Shown: positions 1 through 7,660 of the stretch, one piece after another
Layout of the letters: each line of letters starts with the position of its first letter
How positions within the stretch are numbered: position 1 is the stretch's first letter
Source: an uncultured Lachnospiraceae bacterium
GTDB taxonomy: Bacteria > Bacillota > Clostridia > Lachnospirales > Lachnospiraceae
Reading direction: 5' to 3'
Assembly: GCA_900549995.1 (NCBI GenBank)
Contig: URQQ01000025.1
Span: 1-61,934, forward strand
DNA: 61,934 nucleotides
The notes under the pieces: generated by a model
The model's database searches: none
What the model was told of the DNA's origin: nothing
The model's input: only the letters and a program-made list of their open reading frames with translations
Made by a program: the position numbers and the translations under genes

Positions 1-55
1 CCTGCGACCTCCTGGTCCCAAACCAGGCGCTCTAGCCAAGCTGAGCCACACCCCG
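1..55 (-). tRNA. tRNA-Pro (UGG), 3' end cut by the window
   Basis: Read on the minus strand the sequence starts CGGGGTGTGGCTCAG, a typical bacterial tRNA-Pro acceptor and D-arm. The anticodon arm is CCTGG-TTTGGGA-CCAGG, so the anticodon is TGG. The T-arm and 3' acceptor strand lie beyond base 1. A consensus promoter sits just upstream at 96-124. Confidence 0.93.
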
Positions 56-95
56 ATATTTTTTTGTCTGTGTCATTTCCCGTGACGCAAGAATT

Positions 96-124
96 ATTAT
101 ATAATAAGGTCACGGGCTTGTCAA
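96..124 (-). promoter_or_regulatory. Sigma-70 promoter of tRNA-Pro
   Basis: On the minus strand there is a TTGACA box (119-124), a 17-base spacer and a TATAAT box (96-101), a perfect match to the vegetative consensus. The tRNA 5' end is about 40 bases downstream. The short dyad CGTGAC/GTCACG flanks the -10 box; its meaning is unknown. Confidence 0.85.
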
Positions 125-166
125 CACAATTTTACAATTTTTTTTATTTTTTTTAAAAAGCCTTTT

Positions 167-646
167 TTACACATAATTTATGGTAAAATGAGCCCCGCCT
201 TTGGGGTCCAGTTCCATTACCGCAAACGACCCTCTTCTGCCTTCCTGGCGGGGATAAGAGAGGCTTCCCGGATTCACCACGATAATCCCATCCTCATTGC
301 TGATCAGCGGTTTATGGGTATGTCCGAACATTGCAATATCCGCGCCCCGCGCCACAGCTTCTTGACGCAGTCTCTCCACGCCTAATGATACTCCGTAACA
401 ATGTCCGTGAGTAATGAATACATGATGCTCTCCGATATCCAGTTCTCCTTCCCTTGGAAGATCTGAAAAGAAATCGTTGTTGCCTGCTACCATATAGCTT
501 GGACAATCAGCAAGTGCCCTGATATAATCTTCGCTTCCCTCAATATCTCCAAGATGAATCATAAGATCAATTGTGCCAACCCGGTCAAGAACCTTTTCCA
601 GGTTTTTATTCTGCCTGTGTGTATCGCTAACAATTAATACCTTCAT
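167..646 (-). CDS. YfcE/MJ0936-family metallophosphodiesterase
   Basis: A 159-residue cytosolic calcineurin-type phosphoesterase. All metal-binding blocks are visible: SDTH (D8, H10), GD near residue 34, GNND (55-58), THGH (79-82) and FGHTH (107-111). Family members hydrolyse phosphodiesters using two metal ions, often manganese; the physiological substrate is usually unknown. Length matches the family and the ATG follows an AGGAGG site. It is the second gene of a pair with rdgB (28-base gap), a pairing that I recall as common in clostridia and that fits a nucleotide-housekeeping role. The family call is firm; the substrate is not known. Confidence 0.9.
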   Translation of the reverse strand: MKVLIVSDTHRQNKNLEKVLDRVGTIDLMIHLGDIEGSEDYIRALADCPSYMVAGNNDFFSDLPREGELDIGEHHVFITHGHCYGVSLGVERLRQEAVARGADIAMFGHTHKPLISNEDGIIVVNPGSLSYPRQEGRRGSFAVMELDPKGGAHFTINYV

Positions 647-674
647 TTCTGCCTCCTAACGGGTCATCTGCTTG

Positions 675-1277
675 TCATTTCTGTAACTTTTCTTCCATCC
701 GTGTTCTCATAGCCCTGAGTGCCTTTCCTCTGTGGCTGATCTCATTTTTCTGCTCCGGAGAAAGTTCCGCAGATGTACACCCATATTCCGGAAGATAGAA
801 GATAGGATCATATCCAAATCCATTTTCACCGGCAATCTCATACCCGATACGCCCTTCCATTGTCTCTCTCACAATCTCTACGGTGCCATCCGGATATGCT
901 GCTGCAATCGCACATACGAATCTCGCAGTGCGCTGCTCATCCGGCACTCCATCAAGCCTGTCCAGAAGCATCTGGTTCTTTATATCATAAGAAGTATCTG
1001 CCCCCGCATATCTCGCAGAGTAAATTCCAGGCTCCTTATTCAGATAATCAATCTCCAGGCCGGAATCATCTGCAAGCACAACACAATCATCAGCAAGCTT
1101 TGCAATCTCTGTTGCCTTCTTCGCAGCATTTTCCTCGAAAGTATTCCCATCTTCCACTACGTCTACACAGATCCCTGCTTCTTTCATTGACAGAATCTCC
1201 ATTCCAAGATCCGCAAGAATCATCCTGATTTCCTTCATTTTATTCTCATTGCCCGTCGCAAACACAATTTTTCCCAT
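675..1277 (-). CDS. rdgB: RdgB/HAM1-type XTP/dITP diphosphatase
   Basis: A 200-residue member of the HAM1/Maf-like fold that removes non-canonical purine nucleotides (dITP, ITP, XTP) by cleaving them to the monophosphate and pyrophosphate, keeping them out of DNA and RNA. Diagnostic segments are ATGNENKMKEI at the N terminus (phosphate binding), ADDSGLEID with the catalytic aspartate near residue 70, SARYAG near 90, and FGYDPIF near 154. Length is normal for the family. It precedes the YfcE-type gene and is probably co-transcribed with it. The start is the ATG behind an AAGGTAG site. Confidence 0.95.
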   Translation of the reverse strand: MGKIVFATGNENKMKEIRMILADLGMEILSMKEAGICVDVVEDGNTFEENAAKKATEIAKLADDCVVLADDSGLEIDYLNKEPGIYSARYAGADTSYDIKNQMLLDRLDGVPDEQRTARFVCAIAAAYPDGTVEIVRETMEGRIGYEIAGENGFGYDPIFYLPEYGCTSAELSPEQKNEISHRGKALRAMRTRMEEKLQK

Positions 1278-1347
1278 AATCTACCTTCTTCTTTTTGTAT
1301 AATATTATATCAGGAGTTTTTCACTGCAGTGATACATTCCTTTTTTG

Positions 1348-2499
1348 CTAGACCCTTGGCTTTCTTGGTGGTTTCGGCCCAAGGAACTGATAAAAATAGG
1401 TTTTCAGCATACCATTATAAATCTTCCGGTTCTTATCTGCTTTCCGCCCAAAATACTTTTCAGCTTCTTCATAGCTTGTGATCATGTATGCCGACCAGCT
1501 GTCAAGTTTTTTAAAGCTGTCACCAAATTCTCTGTATAATGCCGGCAGGTTCTCCTTTTCCTCCAGACGCTCCCCATAGGGCGGATTGGTGATAATAAAG
1601 CCATATTTCTTTGGATGGCGCAGATCTTTCACCGCACGCTCCTGGAAATGAATCAGATGGTCTACTCCCGCATCAGCTGCATTCTCTCTTGCTGCTTTTA
1701 CTACACTGCCGTCAATATCATATCCCTGAATATCGACCTCGATCTGGTCATCTACAAGATCATTCGCCTCATCTACCGCCTGATACCAGCATTTGCGTGA
1801 AATTAGATTCTCCCAGTTTTCAGCAATAAATGACCGGTTCATGCCTGGTGCAATGTTGGCCGCAATCATGGCTGCCTCTATCGGAAATGTTCCGCTGCCA
1901 CAGAATGGATCTACAAGAATTCTGTCCTTTCTCCACGGCGTCAGAAGAATCAGCGCTGCCGCAAGAGTCTCTGTAATCGGAGCTTTGCTCGAAAGCTGCC
2001 GATATCCTCTTTTATGAAGTGATACACCGGAAGTATCAATTCCAACTGTAACAACATCTTTCATCAGAAATACACGGACCGGATATGATGCACCGTCCTC
2101 AGAAAACCATTCTTTATGGTATTGTCTCTTCATGCGCTCTACCATTGCTTTTTTCATAATTGACTGTATATCCGACGGACTGAACAGTTTGCTCTTAATA
2201 GACGATGCTTTTGTGACCCAGAACTTACCGTTCTCAGGAATATAGTTTTCCCACGGTATCGTCTTTGTCTTTTCAAACAATTCGTCGAATGTCAAAGCCT
2301 TGAACTCTCCCACCTTCAATAAGATTCTCTCTGCGGTTCTTAAAAATATATTTGCACGGCATATGGCTTCTGCATCGCCATAAAACGTAACTCTTCCATC
2401 TTCCACATTTGCAATTTCATATCCCAGATCCTGCACTTCTCTTTTCAGTACTGCCTCGAGCCCAAAATGGCAGGGGGCAATTAATTCCATTCGATTCAT
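1348..2499 (-). CDS. THUMP-domain class I 23S rRNA methyltransferase (RlmL/YpsC-like)
   Basis: A 383-residue protein with an N-terminal THUMP-type RNA-binding region (about 1-160) and a Rossmann methyltransferase domain. The SAM-binding motif DPFCGSGTFPIEAA lies near residues 196-209, and the catalytic motif NPPYGER, in which the Asn orients the target amine, follows near residue 305. This family makes N2-methylguanosine in 23S rRNA (RlmL N-terminal half, YpsC of Bacillus). The frame stays open 21 codons further upstream, but the ATG at 2499 has a GGAGG site six bases ahead and starts the normal protein, so I take that start. Exact target base not shown. Confidence 0.9.
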   Translation of the reverse strand: MNRMELIAPCHFGLEAVLKREVQDLGYEIANVEDGRVTFYGDAEAICRANIFLRTAERILLKVGEFKALTFDELFEKTKTIPWENYIPENGKFWVTKASSIKSKLFSPSDIQSIMKKAMVERMKRQYHKEWFSEDGASYPVRVFLMKDVVTVGIDTSGVSLHKRGYRQLSSKAPITETLAAALILLTPWRKDRILVDPFCGSGTFPIEAAMIAANIAPGMNRSFIAENWENLISRKCWYQAVDEANDLVDDQIEVDIQGYDIDGSVVKAARENAADAGVDHLIHFQERAVKDLRHPKKYGFIITNPPYGERLEEKENLPALYREFGDSFKKLDSWSAYMITSYEEAEKYFGRKADKNRKIYNGMLKTYFYQFLGPKPPRKPRV

Positions 2500-2670
2500 T
2501 CTTTTCCTCCGTTTCATTACACAGATCCTGATATGTCTCTGCCGCACGTCCGCATAGCGCATACAAGCGTTTTTCTGCCGCGTGCTGAATATTTATTCTT
2601 AAGTATACCATAACCTTACTTCATAGTTCAAGAAGCAATCAAACCGTCTGAAGTCTTACTGCAGACTCTG

Positions 2671-2711
2671 AAAAGAGGCCTGTACCCGCGACCGGGCATA
2701 GACCTCTTTTT
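2671..2711 (-). terminator. Rho-independent terminator
   Basis: The inverted repeat AAAGAGGCCTGTACCCG / CGGGCATAGACCTCTTT forms a GC-rich hairpin, followed on the minus strand by a run of T and preceded by one of A, so it could act in either direction. It follows the Asn/Ser-rich gene at 2747-3013. Confidence 0.8.
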
Positions 2712-2746
2712 CACTTACACCATATTTTTATTTCTTAGAAAAGCTT

Positions 2747-3013
2747 TTAGTAGTTCTTGTTGCTGTTCATGTTGTAAGAAGAATTAGAACTTTTGTTTTT
2801 TGATGATTCGTTGTTTTCATTTTTGTTGGAAGATTTGTTTTTGCTCTGTTCGTCTGAGTAAGATGAGTTAGAGTTTTTTGATCCTGAATAGTTTGATTCA
2901 GAGTTGTTGCTTCCGCTGTTAGAACTTGTGTTGTTATAGTTGTTGGAGTTATTGTAGCTGCTTGAGTTCTTTGAGCTGTTTGAATTGTTTGATGAATTAT
3001 AATTTTTAGTCAT
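2747..3013 (-). CDS. Asn/Ser-rich low-complexity small protein
   Basis: An 88-residue protein made almost only of Asn, Ser, Lys, Tyr, Glu and Gly. It begins MTKNYNSSNN and ends SNKNY, with no hydrophobic segment, no signal peptide, no Cys and no recognisable domain, so it should be intrinsically disordered. It looks like a real gene: the ATG at 3013 follows a strong AGGAGG site (an in-frame start further upstream at 3040 has no such site), it has its own terminator, and its upstream region holds a TATAAT box overlapped by palindromes. I do not recognise a function. A spore, coat or stress-related structural role is possible but nothing here shows it. Confidence 0.7.
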   Translation of the reverse strand: MTKNYNSSNNSNSSKNSSSYNNSNNYNNTSSNSGSNNSESNYSGSKNSNSSYSDEQSKNKSSNKNENNESSKNKSSNSSYNMNSNKNY

Positions 3014-3217
3014 GTGAATTCCTCCTAACATCGACGTCATTATTTTGGTACACAGTTAGTATGCTTCAAATTAGTAATTCTATTCATTTAAAATCTCCGG
3101 AATTTTATTTTTGGACATATAAAAATTCAAATCTAAACAAAACATTAAATTTTTTTTCTGTTTTTTAAGACGTTTTTAAGTTTTTTTAAAATTCGCTTGC
3201 TTTTTTTTCCAGTATAT

Positions 3218-3254
3218 ATTATACTACAAATTGTAGAAAGTAACCTTTCTACAA
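3218..3254 (-). promoter_or_regulatory. Promoter -10 box with two overlapping palindromes (probable operator)
   Basis: A minus-strand TATAAT box lies at 3218-3223. Immediately upstream are CTACAA-A-TTGTAG (3224-3236) and a perfect 10-base inverted repeat, TTGTAGAAAG-TAAC-CTTTCTACAA (3231-3254). They cover the spacer and -35 position, where no good TTGACA is seen. This pattern suggests a repressor or activator site controlling the Asn/Ser-rich gene. The rest of 3014-3362 holds only A/T-rich DNA and a hairpin at 3281-3312. Confidence 0.5.
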
Positions 3255-3280
3255 CCCCTTATTAATTATTTATACTCCCC

Positions 3281-3312
3281 TCAAAAGACCGATGGCTCCC
3301 CCATCGGTCTTT
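3281..3312. terminator. Bidirectional hairpin terminator
   Basis: AAAAGACCGATGG and CCATCGGTCTTTT form a stem of about 12 base pairs with T runs on both strands. It lies about 50 bases beyond the end of the HAAS-domain gene region and seems to insulate it from the Asn/Ser-rich gene. Confidence 0.7.
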
Positions 3313-3362
3313 TACTTTGTCTGAAACCGAAAGAATTATATGCAAAAGGAAACGGAGGCGTT

Positions 3363-3824
3363 TCACCGCCCCCGTTTTTTTACGATTTGTACAATGATCA
3401 CTATGATTAATACCGGCACTGCAATCGGTGCTACCAGACTGATAATTCCCGTTATAATTGAAAATACAATACAAACAATCGCAATTACTGCCACAATTAC
3501 CAGAAGCTTTTTCCACCATGTATCAAGGCCAAAAATATGAACACCGCTGCTCTTAAAAGGATCCGGCCTGTCGTAGCTCTGTTCCTGGCTTCCATATTCG
3601 CCTGTAGTTTCATTTTCAATATGAACTGCCTGCGTATCAATAATTGTCCGGGCAATCATCCAGGGATCCCCAAGCTCGTCCACCACTTCCTGCTCAGCTC
3701 TTCCTTTTTTTATCTCATCTGCGATATACTGGCTATAATAATTCAGATTATCCTGCACAATCCGTCCGCTCAAATCATTTTCCAACGCTTCTTTCAATTT
3801 CTGTAAGAATTCCTGTCGATTCAT
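3363..3824 (-). CDS. HAAS/DUF1700-domain membrane protein
   Basis: A 153-residue protein. Residues 1-60 form a helical HAAS-type domain (MNRQEFLQKLKEAL followed by the EVVDELGDP signature near residue 48), then a polar linker and two adjacent hydrophobic segments from about 100 to 148, ending in a basic tail. DUF1700/HAAS proteins are usually paired with PadR regulators and are thought to act in membrane-linked signalling; here no PadR gene is adjacent. The start is the ATG at 3824, six bases after GGGAGG; earlier in-frame starts lack a binding site. A hairpin with a T-rich tail overlaps its 3' end. The domain assignment is good, the job unknown. Confidence 0.8.
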   Translation of the reverse strand: MNRQEFLQKLKEALENDLSGRIVQDNLNYYSQYIADEIKKGRAEQEVVDELGDPWMIARTIIDTQAVHIENETTGEYGSQEQSYDRPDPFKSSGVHIFGLDTWWKKLLVIVAVIAIVCIVFSIITGIISLVAPIAVPVLIIVIIVQIVKKRGR

Positions 3825-4037
3825 TTCCATCCTCCCATAAATCCCCTGTCCGGCAGGCTGCATGACGGCCTGAATATCTGTAAACACTTCTATCACCATG
3901 AGACAAGGGTTCCTGAACCTAGAATAACACAAACATGTGCTTATTGAAAGCCCGGGAACTCTTAAAATTTTATGACCACTCTTAAATTTTTATTTAGATA
4001 TCTTCAGCACTGCATCCGATCTCTGACTGCAGTAAGA

Positions 4038-6161
4038 TTAAACCTCAAACAATAAATCACCATAAGAAGGCATCGGCCATACCTCTTTGTCCACAATCAT
4101 TTCCAGTGCATCTACCGGTGCCCGGAGCGCTTCCATTGCCGGTACAACATCAGAATGATAGAAGTTAGACTGTACTGCTCCTTCTTCTTTTGATGCCGCC
4201 TCATCCGTCATCGCAATCAAAGCTGTCAGTGCCTTCTTGGTTTCACGTAACAGGCCTGATACTTCACCAAGAAGATCTGACTGTACTGAAGCGTCCGCTC
4301 CTGCCGCTGTCACCGCATTGATTGTATCAGCCAGTGTCTTTGTATACTTCATGATTGCCGGAATAATCTGTTTGCTTGCGATATCAATCATAGAACGTGC
4401 TTCAATATTAATATCTTTTGCATATCTCTCATACTGGATTTCCGCACGGGATTCAAGTTCCGCCCTTGTAAATACGTTAAACCGCTCAAACATAGACACA
4501 GCTTTCTCTGTTGTCATATACGGAATTGCTTCTACCATGGATTTGATATTTGGAAGTCCGCGTCTCTTCGCTTCCTCTACCCACTCATCAGAATATCCGT
4601 TTCCATTGAATACGATTCTCTGATGCTCTGTTGCATATTTCTTGATCAGATCATGGACTGCCATATCAAAATCATCGGCTTTCTCCAATATATCACAAGC
4701 TTCCGCAAATGCCTCTGCTACGATCGTGTTCAATACAATATTCGGCGCAGCGATGGAGTCACGTGACCCAACCATACGGAACTCAAATTTATTGCCGGTA
4801 AATGCGAACGGTGATGTTCTGTTCCTGTCTGTCGCGTCTTTTGCGAAATCCGGAAGCGTCTTAACGCCGGTTTCCAGCACACCGCCTTTGATGCTGTGTG
4901 TAGCCTCTCCGGTACTGATCAGCTGTTCAAGTACATCTTCCAGCTGCTCTCCAAGGAATACCGAGATAATCGCCGGAGGAGCCTCGTTTGCTCCCAGACG
5001 GTGATCATTGCCCGGATCTGCCGCTGATTCACGGAGAAGGTCCGCATGCTCATCAACCGCTTTCAGGATACAGGTCAGTACCATTAAGAACTGAATATTC
5101 TCATGCGGCGTTTTTCCCGGCTCCAGCAGGTTCTTTCCGTCATCCGTCGTAATGGACCAGTTGTCATGCTTTCCTGAACCATTGACTCCCTGGAACGGTT
5201 TCTCATGAAGCAGGCATTTCAGCCCATGCTGGCATGCGATCCGTTTCAGCGTCTGCATGATCAGCTGGTTATGGTCAACCGCAATGTTACATACCGCATA
5301 AATAGGTGCCAGCTCATGCTGTGCAGGCGCAACCTCATTGTGCTGTGTCTTGGATGATACGCCCATTTTCCAGAGTTCTTCGTTCACATCTTTCATAAAT
5401 GCCCCGACTCTCTGACGGATCGTGCCAAAATAGTGGTCATCCAGTTCCTGTCCTTTCGGAGGCATCGCACCAAAAAGTGTACGTCCTGTATAAACCAGAT
5501 CTTTTCTCTGCAAAAATTTCTCTGCATCCACAAGGAAATATTCCTGTTCCGGTCCAACAGACGGAGTCACCTTTTTCGACGTAGTATTGCCAAAAAGCCG
5601 GATCAGACGAAGCGACTGTGTATTGATCGCCTCCATAGACCGCAGAAGAGGAGTCTTCTGATCCAATGCCTCTCCTGTATAAGAGCAGAAAGCAGTCGGA
5701 ATACAAAGTGTTGCACCAGCTGCATCTTTTCTTACAAATGCCGGTGATGTACAATCCCATGCGGTATATCCCCTCGCCTCAAATGTAGCACGAAGCCCTC
5801 CGGAAGGGAACGATGATGCATCCGGCTCCCCCTTGATTAATTCTTTTCCCGAGAAACTCATCAGCACCTTTCCGTTTGCCATCGGTGCAGAGATAAATGA
5901 ATCATGTTTCTCGGCTGTCACACCCGTCATAGGCTGGAACCAGTGTGTATAATGAGTGGCTCCTTTCTCAATCGCCCATTCTTTCATCTCATGTGCAATG
6001 ACATCAGCTGTGACTAGATCGAGCTCTTTTCCTTCCTCAATTGTCCTCTTAAGATCTTTATAAACTTTTTTTGGTAAACGTTCCTGCATCACAGTATCGT
6101 TAAAGACATTTTCTCCAAAGATCCCTGCTACATTGATCGGTTCACTACTCATAGGTATCAT
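4038..6161 (-). CDS. glnN: Glutamine synthetase type III
   Basis: A 707-residue enzyme, the size typical of the GSIII class (about 700) rather than the 450-residue GSI. It makes glutamine from glutamate, ammonia and ATP and is the main ammonia-assimilating step in the cytosol. Visible class markers are THWFQPMTG near residue 92, GPEQEYF near 213 (metal and glutamate binding), NGSGKHDNWS near 329 and the C-terminal helical extension specific to GSIII. The start is M1 or M4; both fit the AAGGAAAGGA site. The gene stands alone, with 213 gene-free bases downstream and a short A/T-rich leader. No GlnR-type operator was recognised. Confidence 0.95.
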   Translation of the reverse strand: MIPMSSEPINVAGIFGENVFNDTVMQERLPKKVYKDLKRTIEEGKELDLVTADVIAHEMKEWAIEKGATHYTHWFQPMTGVTAEKHDSFISAPMANGKVLMSFSGKELIKGEPDASSFPSGGLRATFEARGYTAWDCTSPAFVRKDAAGATLCIPTAFCSYTGEALDQKTPLLRSMEAINTQSLRLIRLFGNTTSKKVTPSVGPEQEYFLVDAEKFLQRKDLVYTGRTLFGAMPPKGQELDDHYFGTIRQRVGAFMKDVNEELWKMGVSSKTQHNEVAPAQHELAPIYAVCNIAVDHNQLIMQTLKRIACQHGLKCLLHEKPFQGVNGSGKHDNWSITTDDGKNLLEPGKTPHENIQFLMVLTCILKAVDEHADLLRESAADPGNDHRLGANEAPPAIISVFLGEQLEDVLEQLISTGEATHSIKGGVLETGVKTLPDFAKDATDRNRTSPFAFTGNKFEFRMVGSRDSIAAPNIVLNTIVAEAFAEACDILEKADDFDMAVHDLIKKYATEHQRIVFNGNGYSDEWVEEAKRRGLPNIKSMVEAIPYMTTEKAVSMFERFNVFTRAELESRAEIQYERYAKDINIEARSMIDIASKQIIPAIMKYTKTLADTINAVTAAGADASVQSDLLGEVSGLLRETKKALTALIAMTDEAASKEEGAVQSNFYHSDVVPAMEALRAPVDALEMIVDKEVWPMPSYGDLLFEV

Positions 6162-6249
6162 TCCTTTCCTTGTTCAATAGATTTCACTTACGGCCAAATA
6201 CGATGCCTCCCCATAAAAATTTTACTTAATACAAATTTGTATAAAGTAA

Positions 6250-6279
6250 AAAGGCACTCCAATTGCTTGGAACGCCTTT
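6250..6279 (-). terminator. Terminator of fba
   Basis: Stem AAAGGC-AC-TCCAA / TTGGA-AC-GCCTTT with loop TTGC, followed on the minus strand by TTTTTACTTTA. It lies about 120 bases past the aldolase stop codon. The bases between hold nothing recognisable. Confidence 0.75.
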
Positions 6280-6401
6280 GTTCTTTTATGTCAGGTATTA
6301 TTCAATTCCTATCAAATACTTTTCAGGCTTGATAAGATGTAAGTTCTTACGGTTGATAGTATACCTTACTCGGCCGAAAAAGGCAAGTATAATTTTTAAC
6401 T

Positions 6402-7268
6402 TTATTCTGCTTTTCCAACTGAGCCAAATAACTCCATTTTCTCTTTCACAGTTGCTTTGATGGCTTCTGTACCAGGTGCAAGCAGTTTACGAGGATCATA
6501 ACCTTTGCCCTGCTGATCTTTGCCTGCTTCGATATATTCACGTGTAGCTGCAGCAAAAGATAACTGGCATTCAGTATTCACATTGATCTTTGCAACTCCT
6601 AAAGAAATCGCTTTTTTGATCATATCTTCCGGAATACCTGTACCTCCGTGAAGAACTAACGGCATGTCTCCTGTCAGCTTCTGAACAGCGTCCAGAGTCT
6701 CAAAGCTTAATCCTTCCCAGTTTGCCGGGTATTTTCCGTGGATATTACCGATACCAGCTGCAAGCATTGTCACACCAAGATCAGCGATCATCTTGCATTC
6801 GTTAGGATCAGCACATTCACCCTTGCCGATGACTCCGTCTTCTTCTCCGCCGATAGAACCAACTTCTGCTTCCAGAGACATTCCTTTTTCTGCACAGATT
6901 TTCACAAGTTCTGTCGTCTTGGCAACGTTCTCTTCGATCGGATAATGTGAACCATCGAACATGATAGATGAAAATCCAGCTTCGATACATTTCAGGCATC
7001 CTTCATATCCGCCATGATCTAAATGAAGTGCAACCGGAACAGTAATTCCCAGTTCTTCCATCATTCCATTTACCATACCAACTACAGTTTTATATCCTGT
7101 CATATACTTTCCAGCACCTTCGGATACACCTAAAATTACTGGAGATTTGCATTCCTCTGCTGTAAGAAGTACTGCTTTTGTCCACTCAAGGTTATTGATG
7201 TTAAACTGTCCAACTGCATAGTGCCCAGCTTTTGCCTTTTTTAACATTTCTTCTGCTGATACTAACAT
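6402..7268 (-). CDS. fba: Class II fructose-bisphosphate aldolase
   Basis: A 288-residue zinc-dependent aldolase that splits fructose 1,6-bisphosphate into DHAP and glyceraldehyde 3-phosphate in glycolysis. Visible landmarks are LHLDHGG near residue 82 (catalytic Asp and zinc His), FDGSHYP near 104, LHGGTGIP near 208 and INVNTECQL near 227, where the Asn contacts DHAP. Length is normal for class IIB enzymes of Firmicutes. The ATG follows GGAGGAAGAGAAT. It is a single-gene unit with a TATAAT box (7318-7323, minus strand) about 50 bases upstream and the terminator at 6250-6279. Confidence 0.96.
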   Translation of the reverse strand: MLVSAEEMLKKAKAGHYAVGQFNINNLEWTKAVLLTAEECKSPVILGVSEGAGKYMTGYKTVVGMVNGMMEELGITVPVALHLDHGGYEGCLKCIEAGFSSIMFDGSHYPIEENVAKTTELVKICAEKGMSLEAEVGSIGGEEDGVIGKGECADPNECKMIADLGVTMLAAGIGNIHGKYPANWEGLSFETLDAVQKLTGDMPLVLHGGTGIPEDMIKKAISLGVAKINVNTECQLSFAAATREYIEAGKDQQGKGYDPRKLLAPGTEAIKATVKEKMELFGSVGKAE

Positions 7269-7452
7269 ATTCTCTTCCTCCGCTTCTACATCTATGTTTG
7301 GTTATTTCACTTTTTTCATTATACAGCATATTCCATAAAAAAGGAACCCTAAAAATCTCGCTAAAATGGGACATCTTTTATTCAAGTTGTATATTCACAA
7401 TACCATGTTTTACAGGAACAGAACTCCTTGTATCTTCTCCGGAAACGGAAAA

Positions 7453-7482
7453 AAAAGTCCAGGATAAAATCCTGAACTTTTT
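7453..7482 (-). terminator. Terminator of tRNA-Glu
   Basis: Near-perfect stem AAAGT-CAGGA / TCCTG-ACTTT around TAAAA, with a minus-strand run of T after it, starting four bases beyond the tRNA 3' end. Confidence 0.8.
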
Positions 7483-7485
7483 CAA

Positions 7486-7557
7486 TGACCCCTAGGAGAA
7501 TCGAACTCCTGATTCGACCGTGAGAGGGTCGCGTCTTAACCGCTTGACCAAGGAGCC
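7486..7557 (-). tRNA. tRNA-Glu (CUC)
   Basis: A 72-base cloverleaf read on the minus strand. The acceptor GGCTCCT pairs with AGGGGTC using two G-U pairs. The D-arm is GGTCAAGCGGTTAAG, the anticodon stem-loop CGACC-CTCTCAC-GGTCG has anticodon CTC, and the T-loop is GTTCGATTC. The discriminator is A and the CCA is not encoded, as is usual in this group. The CTC anticodon reads only GAG and would supplement a UUC isoacceptor elsewhere. Confidence 0.93.
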
Positions 7558-7599
7558 TTACTGTTTTAATACTGTCTCCTGTGAAAACCGTACTTGCAC

Positions 7600-7628
7600 A
7601 TTATAGCTGACTTTTTCAGAATATGCAA
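7600..7628 (-). promoter_or_regulatory. Promoter of tRNA-Glu inside a 9-base inverted repeat
   Basis: TTGCAT (7623-7628), a 17-base spacer and TATAAT (7600-7605) on the minus strand, about 43 bases before the tRNA. The inverted pair GTACTTGCA (7590-7598) and TGCAAGTAC (7624-7632) brackets the promoter core exactly. Confidence 0.7.
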
Positions 7629-7660
7629 GTACTTTTTCAAACTTTTTTTATTTTTTTTAA

